From NCBI GenBank assembly GCA_020444425.1, contig JAHLLB010000014.1, positions 1 to 64,000 on the forward strand: 64,000 bases of DNA. The letters are read 5' to 3'. The notes beneath the pieces are model-generated. The model did no database searches. It was given only the letters and a program-made list of their open reading frames with translations, and was not told the origin of the DNA. Shown here in pieces: positions 10,887 through 21,198 of the stretch. The number at the start of each line of letters is the position of its first letter. Within the stretch, counting starts at the first letter, position 1. The stretch comes from a bacterium. GTDB lineage: Bacteria; Electryoneota; Electryoneia; Electryoneales; Electryoneaceae. The position numbers and the translations under genes were made by a program.

Positions 10887-10994
10887 CGTCTAGATCAATA
10901 CGGAGATACATTATACTAACTCAAATCTGAATCCAAACCAGTTCAATTGAACACAAACGCAGGACAGCTGTATGGCATGAACGGGGGAATGGCT

Positions 10995-13361
10995 ATGCGA
11001 GTGTACCTGGTTGTCGCGATTCTGTGGTTGGTTGCCTCATTCGGACGGGCTGATTGGATTGCTGAGCATCATGGTCCCAATAATCCAGCCTTCATCGCTA
11101 CCGATTCAAGCGGGGCTCGGATCCTGCTAAGCCTTCACGAATACGGGGGGATCTGGTTGACGAATGATGGTGGAGTGAGTTGGGAGCAAATCAACGACCG
11201 CATCTGCGAGTCGCCCATGTTGCGCCCAGCCTACGAATGCCATATTCGCGCTGTTGGCCCTGCAGCCGACACTCTGATCATTAATGTTTACCCGACCTAC
11301 CCCGACTCCAACACATCGCGAGAATACCACAGCCTCGACGCTGGACAGACCTGGGACACTTTTTCCTTCGTGATCAACCACTTCTGGCCGGATTCGCTGG
11401 ATAACTTGACGTTCAATGGTGACCCAACAGTGGTACTGCCTGACAGAATCTACTACTCACGACAGTCCGGTTTCGGTATCAGCCACGATCATGGTATGAA
11501 TTGGACTGTTATCCCTCATGTTGATGTGGAAAGTGGAATCCAGGGTGTCCGATTTGACCTGTTTCATCCGGACACTGTGTACGCCTATGGATACTGGGGA
11601 CCGCAAAATGGTACCTGGGGGCCGCCCGTTGGAGGGGTCATCGCCACGCATGATGGCGGGTACACCTGGCAGCGCCTGACCCACATGGAAGATTTGACCG
11701 CGGCAGATGACGGGTTTGTTACCGATCTAGGTCACGGTGCCGGTACAAACCTGCATGCTGTTGTGTCCTGGCTTCCCACGTATGATCACCCTCCGTTTCT
11801 CTTCTCACCGGATGAAGGTTCTACCTGGGAATGGATCGAACCCGACGGATTGCCGCCACAGTACAGACCTGATTCTATTCTTCCGATTCCTGAAATTCCA
11901 GGACGTATTCTCGTGGGTTCCTTTTCTAATCAGGGGATCTGGGAATCCGATGACGGAGGGCATAACTGGCATCGGCTCTACCGCGGACTTCCGGAACTAC
12001 CAGTTGAATGCGAGTCTTTCTACCGAAATCCATACAGCGGAAACCTGTACATCTGCCTTTCGCATATGGGGGTCTACTGGTCAACGGATTTCGGGAACTC
12101 GTGGCAACCTCTCCCAGCACCACCTGTGGGTGCACAGAGTGACTGGTACTATGATGGGTTCGTCGTTGATGAACAAAGCGTGTTCCACAAGACGCACTAC
12201 CCTCCAATCTTCTTCACTGATGGAGATGCAACCTCTTTTCAGGAACTGCAGCTACCGCCCATCGATCCGGAATATGGCAGCAATTTCTTCTACCCATTGC
12301 AGTTCAATCACAATGAAATGCTGATGGTCCGAACACGGAGTAATCTATGGGAGGAATCCAGTGAAACGGCTATCCTCAGCTCGGAAAATCAAGGAATAAG
12401 TTGGGTGGAACACGCGTGTCTGACGACTCTCTACAACGTGATTCCCGTTCCATCCGTCATGGGGACAGCACTTGTAGGTACGACGGATTTTTCCAGCGTT
12501 CATGTCTCATTCGACGGTGGCAACTCATGGTTTTATCATGATTGTCCATTCAATATCCGGGGATTCATCGAACAGGTTGACGGTGAGTTGTATGCGATTA
12601 CTCCTCCATACTCACAGGATATCATTCGCAGCAGAGATTTGGGAGAAAGTTGGCAGGAGTTGAACTTTCCTGATCCAGACCTGATTAAAAACGGTCTGTT
12701 AACAAAGCCGCTTCGCCTGACGGACACACTGTTATTCGCTACCCAGAGTGAAACATGGGCGTATCTCCCCACCGAAGTCTGGCAACGACGTGGAGATACC
12801 TGGGACCAACACATTGAAGGATTGGATGATGTTTCATGGGCGTATGTTCGGACAGAATCCGATTCCTTTCTGCTAGCCGGATGCAATCAGTCACGTGAGT
12901 TCAGTGTCTCGCGTGACCACGGTTGGACTTGGGAGCACGAGAGTGTCGAACTGCCAGGTGATTATCAGGGAGAAGTCGTCTTGGATCTGGTGTACGATCA
13001 GTGGCGTGACCGGATATGGGTCGATACCGCGATGGGAGTAATGTATCTGGACAATCCCACATCGGCTGTAGATCCAAAGGATTGGCACTGGCAGGCCGCT
13101 TGCACGAGTACACTGCAAGTATATCCTAATCCGTTCAACAATGATGCGGCAGTACGCGTTTCACTCGATCGGCCCGGCGCAGTCCGGCTTTCCGTCTATG
13201 ATCTGTTGGGGCGGGAAGTTGCACAACTCTATAACGGTCGCCTGTCTTCCGGTGATCACCATTTCAGCTTCAACGGTGATGAACTGCCGTCCGGAACCTA
13301 CTATCTACAGCTCGAGAATGGTCAGGATACGATCTACCGGAAATTGACTTTGGTGAAGTGA
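10995..13361 (+). CDS. Exported BNR/sortilin-like beta-propeller protein with C-terminal sorting domain
   Basis: The 788-residue product has a signal peptide (MRVYLVVAILWLVASFGRA). It is filled with repeated short motifs of the type H-D-G-G-Y-T-W, S-D-D-G-G-H-N-W, S-R-D-L-G-E-S-W and F-D-G-G-N-S-W, the Asp-box signature of sialidase/VPS10-like propeller blades. The end (VYPNPFNNDAAVRVSL...LPSGTYYLQLENG...RKLTLVK) is the FlgD-like sorting domain. The ATG at 10995 was chosen because GGGGG lies 8 bases upstream. ATGs at 10977 and 10989 are also in frame. Asp-boxes alone do not imply sialidase activity, and the catalytic Arg triad is not evident, so a surface-binding or structural role is more likely. 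It is less G+C-rich than its neighbours. Confidence 0.85.
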   Translation: MRVYLVVAILWLVASFGRADWIAEHHGPNNPAFIATDSSGARILLSLHEYGGIWLTNDGGVSWEQINDRICESPMLRPAYECHIRAVGPAADTLIINVYPTYPDSNTSREYHSLDAGQTWDTFSFVINHFWPDSLDNLTFNGDPTVVLPDRIYYSRQSGFGISHDHGMNWTVIPHVDVESGIQGVRFDLFHPDTVYAYGYWGPQNGTWGPPVGGVIATHDGGYTWQRLTHMEDLTAADDGFVTDLGHGAGTNLHAVVSWLPTYDHPPFLFSPDEGSTWEWIEPDGLPPQYRPDSILPIPEIPGRILVGSFSNQGIWESDDGGHNWHRLYRGLPELPVECESFYRNPYSGNLYICLSHMGVYWSTDFGNSWQPLPAPPVGAQSDWYYDGFVVDEQSVFHKTHYPPIFFTDGDATSFQELQLPPIDPEYGSNFFYPLQFNHNEMLMVRTRSNLWEESSETAILSSENQGISWVEHACLTTLYNVIPVPSVMGTALVGTTDFSSVHVSFDGGNSWFYHDCPFNIRGFIEQVDGELYAITPPYSQDIIRSRDLGESWQELNFPDPDLIKNGLLTKPLRLTDTLLFATQSETWAYLPTEVWQRRGDTWDQHIEGLDDVSWAYVRTESDSFLLAGCNQSREFSVSRDHGWTWEHESVELPGDYQGEVVLDLVYDQWRDRIWVDTAMGVMYLDNPTSAVDPKDWHWQAACTSTLQVYPNPFNNDAAVRVSLDRPGAVRLSVYDLLGREVAQLYNGRLSSGDHHFSFNGDELPSGTYYLQLENGQDTIYRKLTLVK

Positions 13362-13392
13362 CCTGACAATCTTCACGGTCACAATACCCCGG

Positions 13393-13737
13393 CTAGTCGT
13401 CGAGCCGGAGGCTGAGTAGAACCCAGTCGCCCTTGCGTACCTGTTCCAGATCCGCCACATATTCCAAATGCAACTTCTCGCCGAATGCGTCCGTGGTTTC
13501 CACATACGCTTCAACGATGTACCGTTGCGACTCGCCGTCCCGACTGATCAGAACCTTGTCATTCCAGCGCATGGACGGAAACACCGCGCTGTCCGGGTCG
13601 ATCAGCTGGTCGAGTACGAACTGCTGCGATTGCTCGTACGCCTGCTTCGAATTGTCGCGTTCGTTCCAGGGACCGGACTCGCCGGTGGCGCAGGACAGCA
13701 GCAGGAAGGGCAGGAGAATGACAAGCAGCTTTCGCAT
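13393..13737 (-). CDS. Small putative lipoprotein
   Basis: This 114-residue protein begins MRKLLVILLPFLLLSCATGE, a type II signal peptide with a lipobox ending LLSC, so the mature protein should be anchored in a membrane by the lipidated cysteine. The rest is a soluble domain (QFVLDQLIDPDSAVFPSM...EAYVETTDAFGEKL...WVLLSLRLDD) that resembles small exported proteins of unknown function with a DPDSA(V/K)F motif. The longer frame running upstream to 14784 is antisense to the acyltransferase gene and is not real. It is convergent with the preceding exported protein. GGAT(C) at about 13741-13744 is a modest ribosome-binding site. Confidence 0.75.
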   Translation of the reverse strand: MRKLLVILLPFLLLSCATGESGPWNERDNSKQAYEQSQQFVLDQLIDPDSAVFPSMRWNDKVLISRDGESQRYIVEAYVETTDAFGEKLHLEYVADLEQVRKGDWVLLSLRLDD

Positions 13738-13998
13738 CAGATCCTCCAAGTGACTGGTTGTTTCATCATACATACAGTAGCCGCGTGGAGCAAGCAAAGG
13801 TAGCGAACTCGCCAAAGAGATGAACTCCACGGGAACCCCGGCCATCAGTACGCTGCGGCCCGGCTGGCCGACGGGTTCACCTGTCACACCGGCACACCCC
13901 CGAGCTATTGCGCCCTGCTTTACAAGCACCCATCTTCCGCCGGGTATTGTACCGCTCAACCTGCTGGCTGGGACCGATATCAAGACGGAGATCGCATT

Positions 13999-15003
13999 AT
14001 GCCTGCGGAACTCGACTTCCTCGATCATCCCTTGCAAACTCACGAACAGGTCATCGAACGCGCGAAGGAAATCGGACGCCATCGCGGCCTGTCGCGCGTG
14101 GTTGTCGCCGCTGCCGAAGAGGACGATGTCCTCGCCGCGATGTACGCGTGCAAGCAGTCCGGTATTTCCGATGCGACCCTCGTCGGCAACCCGGACAACA
14201 TTCGCGCCGCACTCACGACCGCGGACGTTCCCGCCGACACGTTCGAAATCATCGCAACCGAATCCGACGAGGAATCCGCGCTGAAAGCCGCGACCATGGC
14301 CGGTTCGGGCGAGGCGGACGTGGTGATGAAGGGCTACCTGAAAACCTCCACGCTGCTGAAAACGCTGCTGAAGCATGAACACGGTCTGCGTGACCAGGAG
14401 CTGGTCAGCCACAGCGCGCTGCTGTATGTACCGAAGTACGGCAAGCTGATCAACATCACGGACGGTGGCACGATTCCGGTGCCGACCCTGGAACAGAAAC
14501 TGGTGGTCATCCAGAACGCTGCACAGGTGCTGCGTAGCGTGGGTGTGGCCAAGCCGCGAGTGGCCGTGCTGGGTGCGGGTGAAACGGTCAGTGACGTGTA
14601 CCCGGAATCCGGGGACGCACGGGACCTGGTCGAGATTGCGCAGGAGAACTGGTCCAACGATCTCGAGATCTCCGGACCGATGCCGCTGGATCTGGCGATG
14701 CGGCGTGCAGAACACCTCGGCGCGCGGATAGACGATCCGGTCGCCGGTGACGCCGACATCCTGCTCGTGCATACGCTCGAACAAGGAAACGTGATCGCCA
14801 AGACTCTGATCCAGTTCGGTGGCGCGATCTTCATGGGCGTTATCGCCGGCGCGAAGGTACCGATCAGCCTGGTCTCACGCAGTGACACGATGATGAACAA
14901 AATGGCGTCCATCGCGCTGGCCGTCTGCCTCGCGGATTACCAACGGCGCGGCTTCCCCGCGCTACCATCCGTGGAGCTGGAAACCGGGGAGGAACGGGCA
15001 TGA
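13999..15003 (+). CDS. ptb: Phosphate acetyl/butyryltransferase
   Basis: The 334-residue protein belongs to the Pta/Ptb family, which exchanges CoA and phosphate on short-chain acyl groups. Visible family motifs are EADVVMKGYLKTSTLLK, SHSALLYVPKYGKL, GPMPLDLAM, VAGDADILLVHT, GGAIFMGVIAGAKVP and the catalytic SRSDT near the C-terminus (the Ser-Arg and Asp positions used by the family). GGAG lies before the ATG. The next gene overlaps it by 4 bp (ATGA). No butyrate or acetate kinase is next to it, so the acyl chain is not certain. Ptb seems more likely than Pta from the overall length and the SRSD motif. Confidence 0.85.
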   Translation: MPAELDFLDHPLQTHEQVIERAKEIGRHRGLSRVVVAAAEEDDVLAAMYACKQSGISDATLVGNPDNIRAALTTADVPADTFEIIATESDEESALKAATMAGSGEADVVMKGYLKTSTLLKTLLKHEHGLRDQELVSHSALLYVPKYGKLINITDGGTIPVPTLEQKLVVIQNAAQVLRSVGVAKPRVAVLGAGETVSDVYPESGDARDLVEIAQENWSNDLEISGPMPLDLAMRRAEHLGARIDDPVAGDADILLVHTLEQGNVIAKTLIQFGGAIFMGVIAGAKVPISLVSRSDTMMNKMASIALAVCLADYQRRGFPALPSVELETGEERA

Positions 15004-15893
15004 CCAGCGATCGCCTGCGGAACACGCTTTCCGCACTGCTGAACCGCCGGGAATCCGGTTCCCGGCCAAAACGACTCGCCATAGCCGCCACGCTCGACAC
15101 GCCGGTCGGTGAGCTCAAATCGCTTGTTGATCTGCTGCGGGAAACTGAACGCTACGAGCTGCATATCGTCGGACCGGACGAGACCATCAACGCTCTGGAT
15201 CAACACGCCACCTTGCACCCGGCGTACCTGCCCGACGAAATCGACCGTGCCCTCGGCAACCTGCTGACCAGCGGCGGAGTCGACCTCGGCCTGCTGCTTG
15301 CCGATCCACGCCGGCCGGAACCGTCCGCTGTCGCACGCATGACCCCCGCGTTCGGCAACCGCACCCTGACCGGTATCAGCCTGCTGCACACCGAAAAGCT
15401 CGACCGCATCACTCTGCTCGCAGATACCCTGGTCGCAGATCGTCCCGATGAGGACGGACTGACCGCCGTTACCGAGCAAGCGATCAAGACCGCCCGCAAA
15501 CTGGGCATTGAGACGCCACGTGTGGCCCTGCTGGCCGCTGTCGAAGTCGCCAACCCCGGCCTCCCGGCGACGATGCTCGAACAGGCTGTCGCACAGCGGT
15601 TCGCCGAACGTGACGATTGCCACGTGCACGGTCCGCTTTCGATGGACCTCGCGGTCAGCAAGTCTGCAGTGGAGAAGAAGAAGGCCACCGGTGAAGTGCC
15701 CGGCAAGGCGGATGTGCTGGTCGGACCGACGTTGACCGTATCCCGTGGAGTGCTGCACGCGTTCCAGCATGGCTGCGGTGAAAGCGCGGTTACGGTATTG
15801 ACCGGAGGACAGCTTCCGGTCGCAGTTGCGCAACGCGGGCTGCCGATAGCTACCCAGCTGCTGGCCGTTCAGTTCGCCGAGCTGCTGGTGTAA
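15000..15893 (+). CDS. Divergent phosphate-acyltransferase-like protein, probably non-catalytic paralogue
   Basis: The 297-residue protein is translationally coupled to the preceding ptb gene by an ATGA overlap. It keeps the Ptb fold markers GPLSMDLAVSKSAVEKKKA and GKADVLVGPTLTVSRG in register with GPMPLDLAM...GDADILLV of its partner. Where the partner has SRSDT it reads TVLTGGQLPVAVAQRG, so the Ser-Arg-x-Asp catalytic residues are gone, and the N-terminal MKGYL-type CoA-loop motif is also absent. This suggests a structural or regulatory subunit of a heteromeric acyltransferase, or an enzyme with changed chemistry. A good hairpin terminator follows 25 bp after the stop. Confidence 0.7.
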   Translation: MTSDRLRNTLSALLNRRESGSRPKRLAIAATLDTPVGELKSLVDLLRETERYELHIVGPDETINALDQHATLHPAYLPDEIDRALGNLLTSGGVDLGLLLADPRRPEPSAVARMTPAFGNRTLTGISLLHTEKLDRITLLADTLVADRPDEDGLTAVTEQAIKTARKLGIETPRVALLAAVEVANPGLPATMLEQAVAQRFAERDDCHVHGPLSMDLAVSKSAVEKKKATGEVPGKADVLVGPTLTVSRGVLHAFQHGCGESAVTVLTGGQLPVAVAQRGLPIATQLLAVQFAELLV

Positions 15894-15917
15894 AAAGAAC
15901 GCAACCCGACAATTCAC

Positions 15918-15948
15918 AAACCGCCCCGCCTCGAAGCTGGGCGGTTTT
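15918..15948 (+). terminator. Rho-independent terminator of the ptb pair
   Basis: ACCGCCC (15920-15926) and GGGCGGT (15939-15945) form the stem, followed by TTT. It lies 25 bp after the second acyltransferase stop codon. Confidence 0.75.
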
Positions 15949-16165
15949 CTCGTGCAACCTGTCCCGAAACACCCCACATTTCGGAGAGCACGGAGGTACT
16001 CCGGGGACAGATTTTCCGGTTTAAAACCAGACTTAGACAGAGGCTCCAGCGTTTTCTTAAAATAATTCTAATCAACTATTGCATATCATAATTTCGCTTG
16101 CTATACTTCAGGTGTCACAGGGTTCATCCGGGGGGATATTCGTTACCAATAGCATGGAGGACTGG

Positions 16166-16693
16166 ATGAATCAAACCATGAGCAAAAGCGGAACGAAGCA
16201 ACAGTTGAAGCTGCCCGATATCATCGTTGAAGCGGCGATGGTGAATCCGGAAGGCAAGGCGTCACGCATTGGCAGCAAGGTGCCGAACGACTTGTTGAAC
16301 CGGGAATGGGTGCAGCTGCGCAACATGACCGACCGTCCGTTGCTGCTGAACGGTCTCGAATTGCGCCACATGTCCTACCATGATTCACCGGACGGAAAAC
16401 TGGTGAAGGTGCTGACGCTGCAAGGGCAGTTGGCGGCGCACACCTACCTCCGGATTCATTCCGGGATCGGCAAGCCGAGGATCGATCCCAAGCGCCGGAT
16501 CATTCATGCCTTCGTGGGATCAAAGCTGCAGCAATTCTACTACCAGATTGCGCGTGGCGACACGATCGCGATCATGCATCCGCGCGGTGCGGTGATTGAT
16601 CAGGCGACCTACGACATGCCGGTGGAAGAAGGCATCCGGCTGAAGCGTGTACCGCCGGTGACCCGGCGTTGGCTGGCGCATCCGAGTGTGTAG
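16166..16693 (+). CDS. Lamin-tail-domain-like protein of unknown function
   Basis: The 175-residue protein has no signal peptide with the chosen start. Its core (PDIIVEAAMVNPEG...EWVQLRNMTDRPLLLNGLEL...LQGQLAAHTYLRIHSG...GDTIAIMHPRGAVIDQATY) has the layout of a lamin-tail domain, an Ig-like beta sandwich where E-W-V-x-L-x-N is the hallmark. Such domains are often found in exported or nucleic-acid-linked proteins, but nothing here shows the role. I took the ATG at 16166 because GGAGGA sits 4 bases before it. An upstream in-frame ATG at 16079 would add a hydrophobic stretch. A terminator shared with the convergent TonB-C gene follows at 16722. Confidence 0.65.
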   Translation: MNQTMSKSGTKQQLKLPDIIVEAAMVNPEGKASRIGSKVPNDLLNREWVQLRNMTDRPLLLNGLELRHMSYHDSPDGKLVKVLTLQGQLAAHTYLRIHSGIGKPRIDPKRRIIHAFVGSKLQQFYYQIARGDTIAIMHPRGAVIDQATYDMPVEEGIRLKRVPPVTRRWLAHPSV

Positions 16694-16721
16694 TCGCTGA
16701 ACGGGGAAGGCGACAAGAAAC

Positions 16722-16754
16722 GAGGGCATTCCGGAAAACGGGATGCCCTCTGGT
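16722..16754. terminator. Hairpin terminator between convergent genes
   Basis: GAGGGCATTCCG (16722-16733) pairs with CGGGATGCCCTC (16739-16750) around GAAAA. It lies between the ends of the lamin-tail gene and the convergent TonB-C gene and can serve both. Confidence 0.75.
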
Positions 16755-16757
16755 GTT

Positions 16758-17531
16758 TTACAGATGCGGGGAGACGTTCACAGAGCTTATCCACATTCCG
16801 TGGACAACGTTATCCCCACGCTTTGCCGGTTCGAATCTCAGACTCCACAACGCTTTGGCAATTGCTTCTTCGAAGCCATAGTCCGGCAGATCCACAGAGT
16901 AAATGCGAATGTCCCTGGGCACGCCTTCCGGCGAAACCGACACCGCAACCCGCGCGGAGCAGCCTTTCAGTTCGATCAGCGCGTCCTGAGGGTACTCGTG
17001 GTTCTCGTGCAGCCAGGTGGTCAACTTCGCATTGACCCCTGCCAGCTGTGGTGGCTGGTAGTCGGTTGGCGGGATACGCAAGTTGCGGCCATACACCCAG
17101 CGCTCGGATTCAAGATCACGGATGGCGTCAAACGAATGTACCGCTCCTTCCGGGCCGAACAGTTCGCCAGTCCACGGGTCCAGCCGCTGAATCAACACCT
17201 GCCCATCGCGCGCTTCGGTCATGATGACGTAGTCCGATTCCAACCGCTGACCCCACTCCATCGCCTCGCCCATCGCGAACAGGTCGAAGGTGAGCGTATC
17301 ACCCTCCATCGCGGCGATAATCCTCTCCATTGGAATCACCTCGACATCGGCGACGCCCTCGCTGTAGCCACGGTGCAACGTGCGCCACAGTTCGTCAACC
17401 GGTTGCGGCTGATCCTCATTCACGTACGGCGGCAGGATCAGGATACGGTCGTCGAAGACACCAGCTGCGGCGGTGGACAATCCCGCGACGATCATCGCTA
17501 CGACGAAGATGAATGTGTGAATTCGGTTCAT
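16758..17531 (-). CDS. Exported protein with TonB C-terminal-like domain
   Basis: The 257-residue protein starts with a signal/anchor segment (MNRIHTFIFVVAMIVAGLSTAAAG). An N-terminal domain of about 120 residues (DDRILILPPYVNEDQPQPVD...ESDYVIMTEARDGQVLIQRL) resembles the lipoprotein-type domain used to compute envelope status. The C-terminal 90 residues (YPQDALIELKGCSARVAVSVS, GVPRDIRIY, FEEAIAKALWSLRFEPAK) match the TonB C-terminal fold, including the Y-P-x-x-A start and the W-x-F-x-P-A end. It lacks the Pro-rich spacer of a true TonB, so it may be an accessory TonB-C protein. The ATG at 17531 is preferred over the adjacent 17534. It may belong to the transport system of the TonB receptor at 47 kb, but this is only a guess. 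Confidence 0.75.
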   Translation of the reverse strand: MNRIHTFIFVVAMIVAGLSTAAAGVFDDRILILPPYVNEDQPQPVDELWRTLHRGYSEGVADVEVIPMERIIAAMEGDTLTFDLFAMGEAMEWGQRLESDYVIMTEARDGQVLIQRLDPWTGELFGPEGAVHSFDAIRDLESERWVYGRNLRIPPTDYQPPQLAGVNAKLTTWLHENHEYPQDALIELKGCSARVAVSVSPEGVPRDIRIYSVDLPDYGFEEAIAKALWSLRFEPAKRGDNVVHGMWISSVNVSPHL

Positions 17532-17550
17532 CATTCCCACATCGAAAGAA

Positions 17551-17571
17551 CCCCGGCGATAGGGACCGGGG
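17551..17571 (-). terminator. Possible terminator hairpin downstream of the hydratase gene
   Basis: CCCCGG and CCGGGG are complementary across a 9-base gap, and on the minus strand the stem is followed by TTCTTTC. It lies between the hydratase stop and the TonB-C gene start. Confidence 0.4.
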
Positions 17572-17623
17572 CAATCATCGTTGACACAAGGTATACACAC
17601 GCCAAACGGCGCGTGGTTTCCAG

Positions 17624-18445
17624 CTAGTCTTCGTCCGGCTCAGACGGTTCAAAGCGCCAACTGGGATCGCGTTTCTCGAGGAACGCCGCCATTCCTTCCT
17701 GGCCTTCAGCGCCGGCACGCAAACTGGCGATCAGCTTTGCGGTGTAGTCCTGCACATCGTCAAGGGAACGTTCGCTGACCTGACGGATCAAGTCCTTGCA
17801 CGCCGCGACCGCATCAGGCGCGACGACGAACAGCGAATCGGTCACCGTGCGCACCGCCGAATCCAGATCAACCGGCGTCACGGACTTGTACAGCAGGCCG
17901 ATCGAGACGGCCGTTTCGTCGTTGAACAGGTCACCGGTCAGCATGTACCGCCGAGCGTTCTTCTCGCCGATAGCCTTGACCACGAATGGTGCGATCACCG
18001 CTGGCGCCAACCCGAGCCGCACCTCGCTGAACGCGAACTTGCTGCCAGTTTTGCCGATGGCGATGTCGCAAGCCGCGACCAGTCCCAACCCGCCGCCGAT
18101 CGCCGGACCGTTCACCCGGCCGATCACCGGTTTCGGGTGCGTGTAGATCAACTCGAGCAGCTGAGCGAGCGCGTTGGCGTCGGCGATGTTCGCCGCTTCG
18201 CCGGCGTCCTTGATCGAGCGCATGTAGTTGAGGTCCGCGCCGGCGCTGAACGCCTGCCCTTCGCCGGTCAGAACGATGCAGCGCACCGCCGCATCATCAA
18301 CCAGCAGCTGGAACAGTTCGGTGAGGTCGCTTACCATTTCGCTGGTGAACGCATTGCGGCGTTCGGGCCGGTTCATCACAACCGTCGCCAGCCCGTCCGC
18401 AATGGTCAGGTACGCGGTTTCGCGGGAAACCGTGGTCTCCGCCAT
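17624..18445 (-). CDS. Enoyl-CoA hydratase/isomerase family, likely methylglutaconyl-CoA hydratase
   Basis: The 273-residue crotonase-fold enzyme has the expected oxyanion-hole segments: residues around FSAGADLNYMRS and GRVNGPAIGGGLGLVAACD, and the acidic FAFSEVRLGLAPAVIAPFV. The sequence A-x-F-x-x-x-E-V-R-L-G-L-x-P-A-x-I is typical of LiuC, which hydrates methylglutaconyl-CoA to HMG-CoA in leucine breakdown. A carboxyltransferase of methylcrotonyl-CoA carboxylase type lies two genes upstream on the same strand, which supports this assignment. Other crotonases with similar sequence (e.g. general enoyl-CoA hydratase) cannot be excluded by eye. AAGGG precedes the ATG. Confidence 0.85.
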   Translation of the reverse strand: MAETTVSRETAYLTIADGLATVVMNRPERRNAFTSEMVSDLTELFQLLVDDAAVRCIVLTGEGQAFSAGADLNYMRSIKDAGEAANIADANALAQLLELIYTHPKPVIGRVNGPAIGGGLGLVAACDIAIGKTGSKFAFSEVRLGLAPAVIAPFVVKAIGEKNARRYMLTGDLFNDETAVSIGLLYKSVTPVDLDSAVRTVTDSLFVVAPDAVAACKDLIRQVSERSLDDVQDYTAKLIASLRAGAEGQEGMAAFLEKRDPSWRFEPSEPDED

Positions 18446-18463
18446 GGTGAATGTCTACCCTTG

Positions 18464-19246
18464 TCAGTTCCCGGTGTAGGTGGGGATGTACAGAATCGCA
18501 CGGATCGAGAAGATAAAACCGCCGTTGCTGAACTCCTCGTTGTATCCGCCAACTGTATCCCAGAACCCGTCCTCCGTCGCCGGGAAGAACCCGCCCTGCT
18601 GATCAATCAAGGCAGAATGCTGCGTCTCCCACGCGTTGGACCCGCTGAAGGACGATTCGCTGATGGCATACTCGACTTCGGCACCGAGGGCGACCAGTTC
18701 GTTCACCCGGTACTCCGCACCGACAAACGGGCCAATGTACCAGCCCGATCCGCTGAACCGGTCAAATACGCCGGGATAACCACGGTCGACGGTCATCGTC
18801 ACCAACCCAACGCCGAAGCCGGTGGGGAAGGTCACTTTACCGACACGAGGCCGCCCGAACAACCGGAACTGGATCTCGGTGGTGGACAGGTAAAAGGAGC
18901 GCAGATACTGCTGATCGTACTCCGCCGCGACCAGGTGTGTCTCCTCCTGGATGCCGCGACGCAGCATCACTTCCGCGCCGAAGTTGTTGAAGATCATGCC
19001 AAACCCACCGCCGAAACGGAAATACGGGTTGTCGAACGCAAGGTCGTAGGCGTCATCCGTCGGGTTGCCATACCCCAGGTTGATCAGGAGGTAGGGACGG
19101 ACGCCCTTTGCGTCTTCGTCTTCCGGTTGGCTGATCACACGCCCATAGCCCTGTGCGTACACCGTTCCGCAAAGCAGAAACGTGACCGCAAGGACGAGCA
19201 CAACCATCGGAATGACGCGGGTTCGAATGCTAGACCAACTATTCAT
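18464..19246 (-). CDS. Exported protein, probable outer-membrane beta-barrel
   Basis: The 260-residue protein has a signal peptide (MNSWSSIRTRVIPMVVLVLAVTFLLCGTVYAQ). The mature part alternates aromatic and polar residues in short strands with glycine-rich turns (PYFRFGGGFGMIFNNFGAEVMLRRG, split by loops, and GFGVGLVTMTV, GWYIGPFVGAEYRVNEL), and the last strand ends F-S-I-R-A-I-L-Y-I-P-T-Y, a usual outer-membrane barrel pattern. The start at 19246 has GGAGAA six bases upstream. It sits between two leucine-degradation genes on the same strand, which may be chance or may link it to uptake. No substrate is evident. Confidence 0.7.
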   Translation of the reverse strand: MNSWSSIRTRVIPMVVLVLAVTFLLCGTVYAQGYGRVISQPEDEDAKGVRPYLLINLGYGNPTDDAYDLAFDNPYFRFGGGFGMIFNNFGAEVMLRRGIQEETHLVAAEYDQQYLRSFYLSTTEIQFRLFGRPRVGKVTFPTGFGVGLVTMTVDRGYPGVFDRFSGSGWYIGPFVGAEYRVNELVALGAEVEYAISESSFSGSNAWETQHSALIDQQGGFFPATEDGFWDTVGGYNEEFSNGGFIFSIRAILYIPTYTGN

Positions 19247-19342
19247 GAAGGCTTCTCCGAGCAAGCAGTCAACAAACAAGTCTCACCTTTAATATAGATG
19301 AGACTTGGCCGTTCGCAAACCGGTTACAGAATCCTCCACCAA

Positions 19343-20953
<1,611 letters not shown>

Positions 20954-21003
20954 GGCGGCGTTTCCTCCCTGATGAAGGATGAATGAACTGGGACACGCTC
21001 AAC

Positions 21004-21031
21004 GGGGACACTTACTCCGCTAAGTGTCCCC
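21004..21031. repeat. REP-like palindrome, copy 2 (CTCCGC-loop type)
   Basis: GGGGACACTTA and TAAGTGTCCCC are perfect 11-bp arms around CTCCGC. It lies in the leader of the carboxyltransferase gene, 50 bp upstream of its start. Confidence 0.9.
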
Positions 21032-21078
21032 GTTCGCGTGGAGTTGATCCATCCTCGTCTGACACGGCGAAACGGCTT

Positions 21079-21104
21079 GGGACACTTTGGGGACAAAGTG
21101 TCCC
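21079..21104. repeat. REP-like palindrome, copy 3 (GTCCCC-loop type)
   Basis: GGGACACTTT and AAAGTGTCCC surround GGGGAC, the reverse complement of the GTCCCC loop seen in other copies. It is 47 bp from copy 2, so the two form a doublet. Confidence 0.9.
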
Positions 21105-21198
21105 CCGTCTTATGTGATCATGGAACCTACTGCCGGAGCGGGGGAGAGGCAAGCAGGATCGGGGCGCTCCGGCTGATGAAACGCACCGGTCTCCCGGG

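Noticed and set aside
13738-14784. Minus-strand frame upstream of the small lipoprotein
   Set aside because: It runs opposite the ptb gene. The real start of the lipoprotein is at 13737 where the lipobox signal peptide begins.
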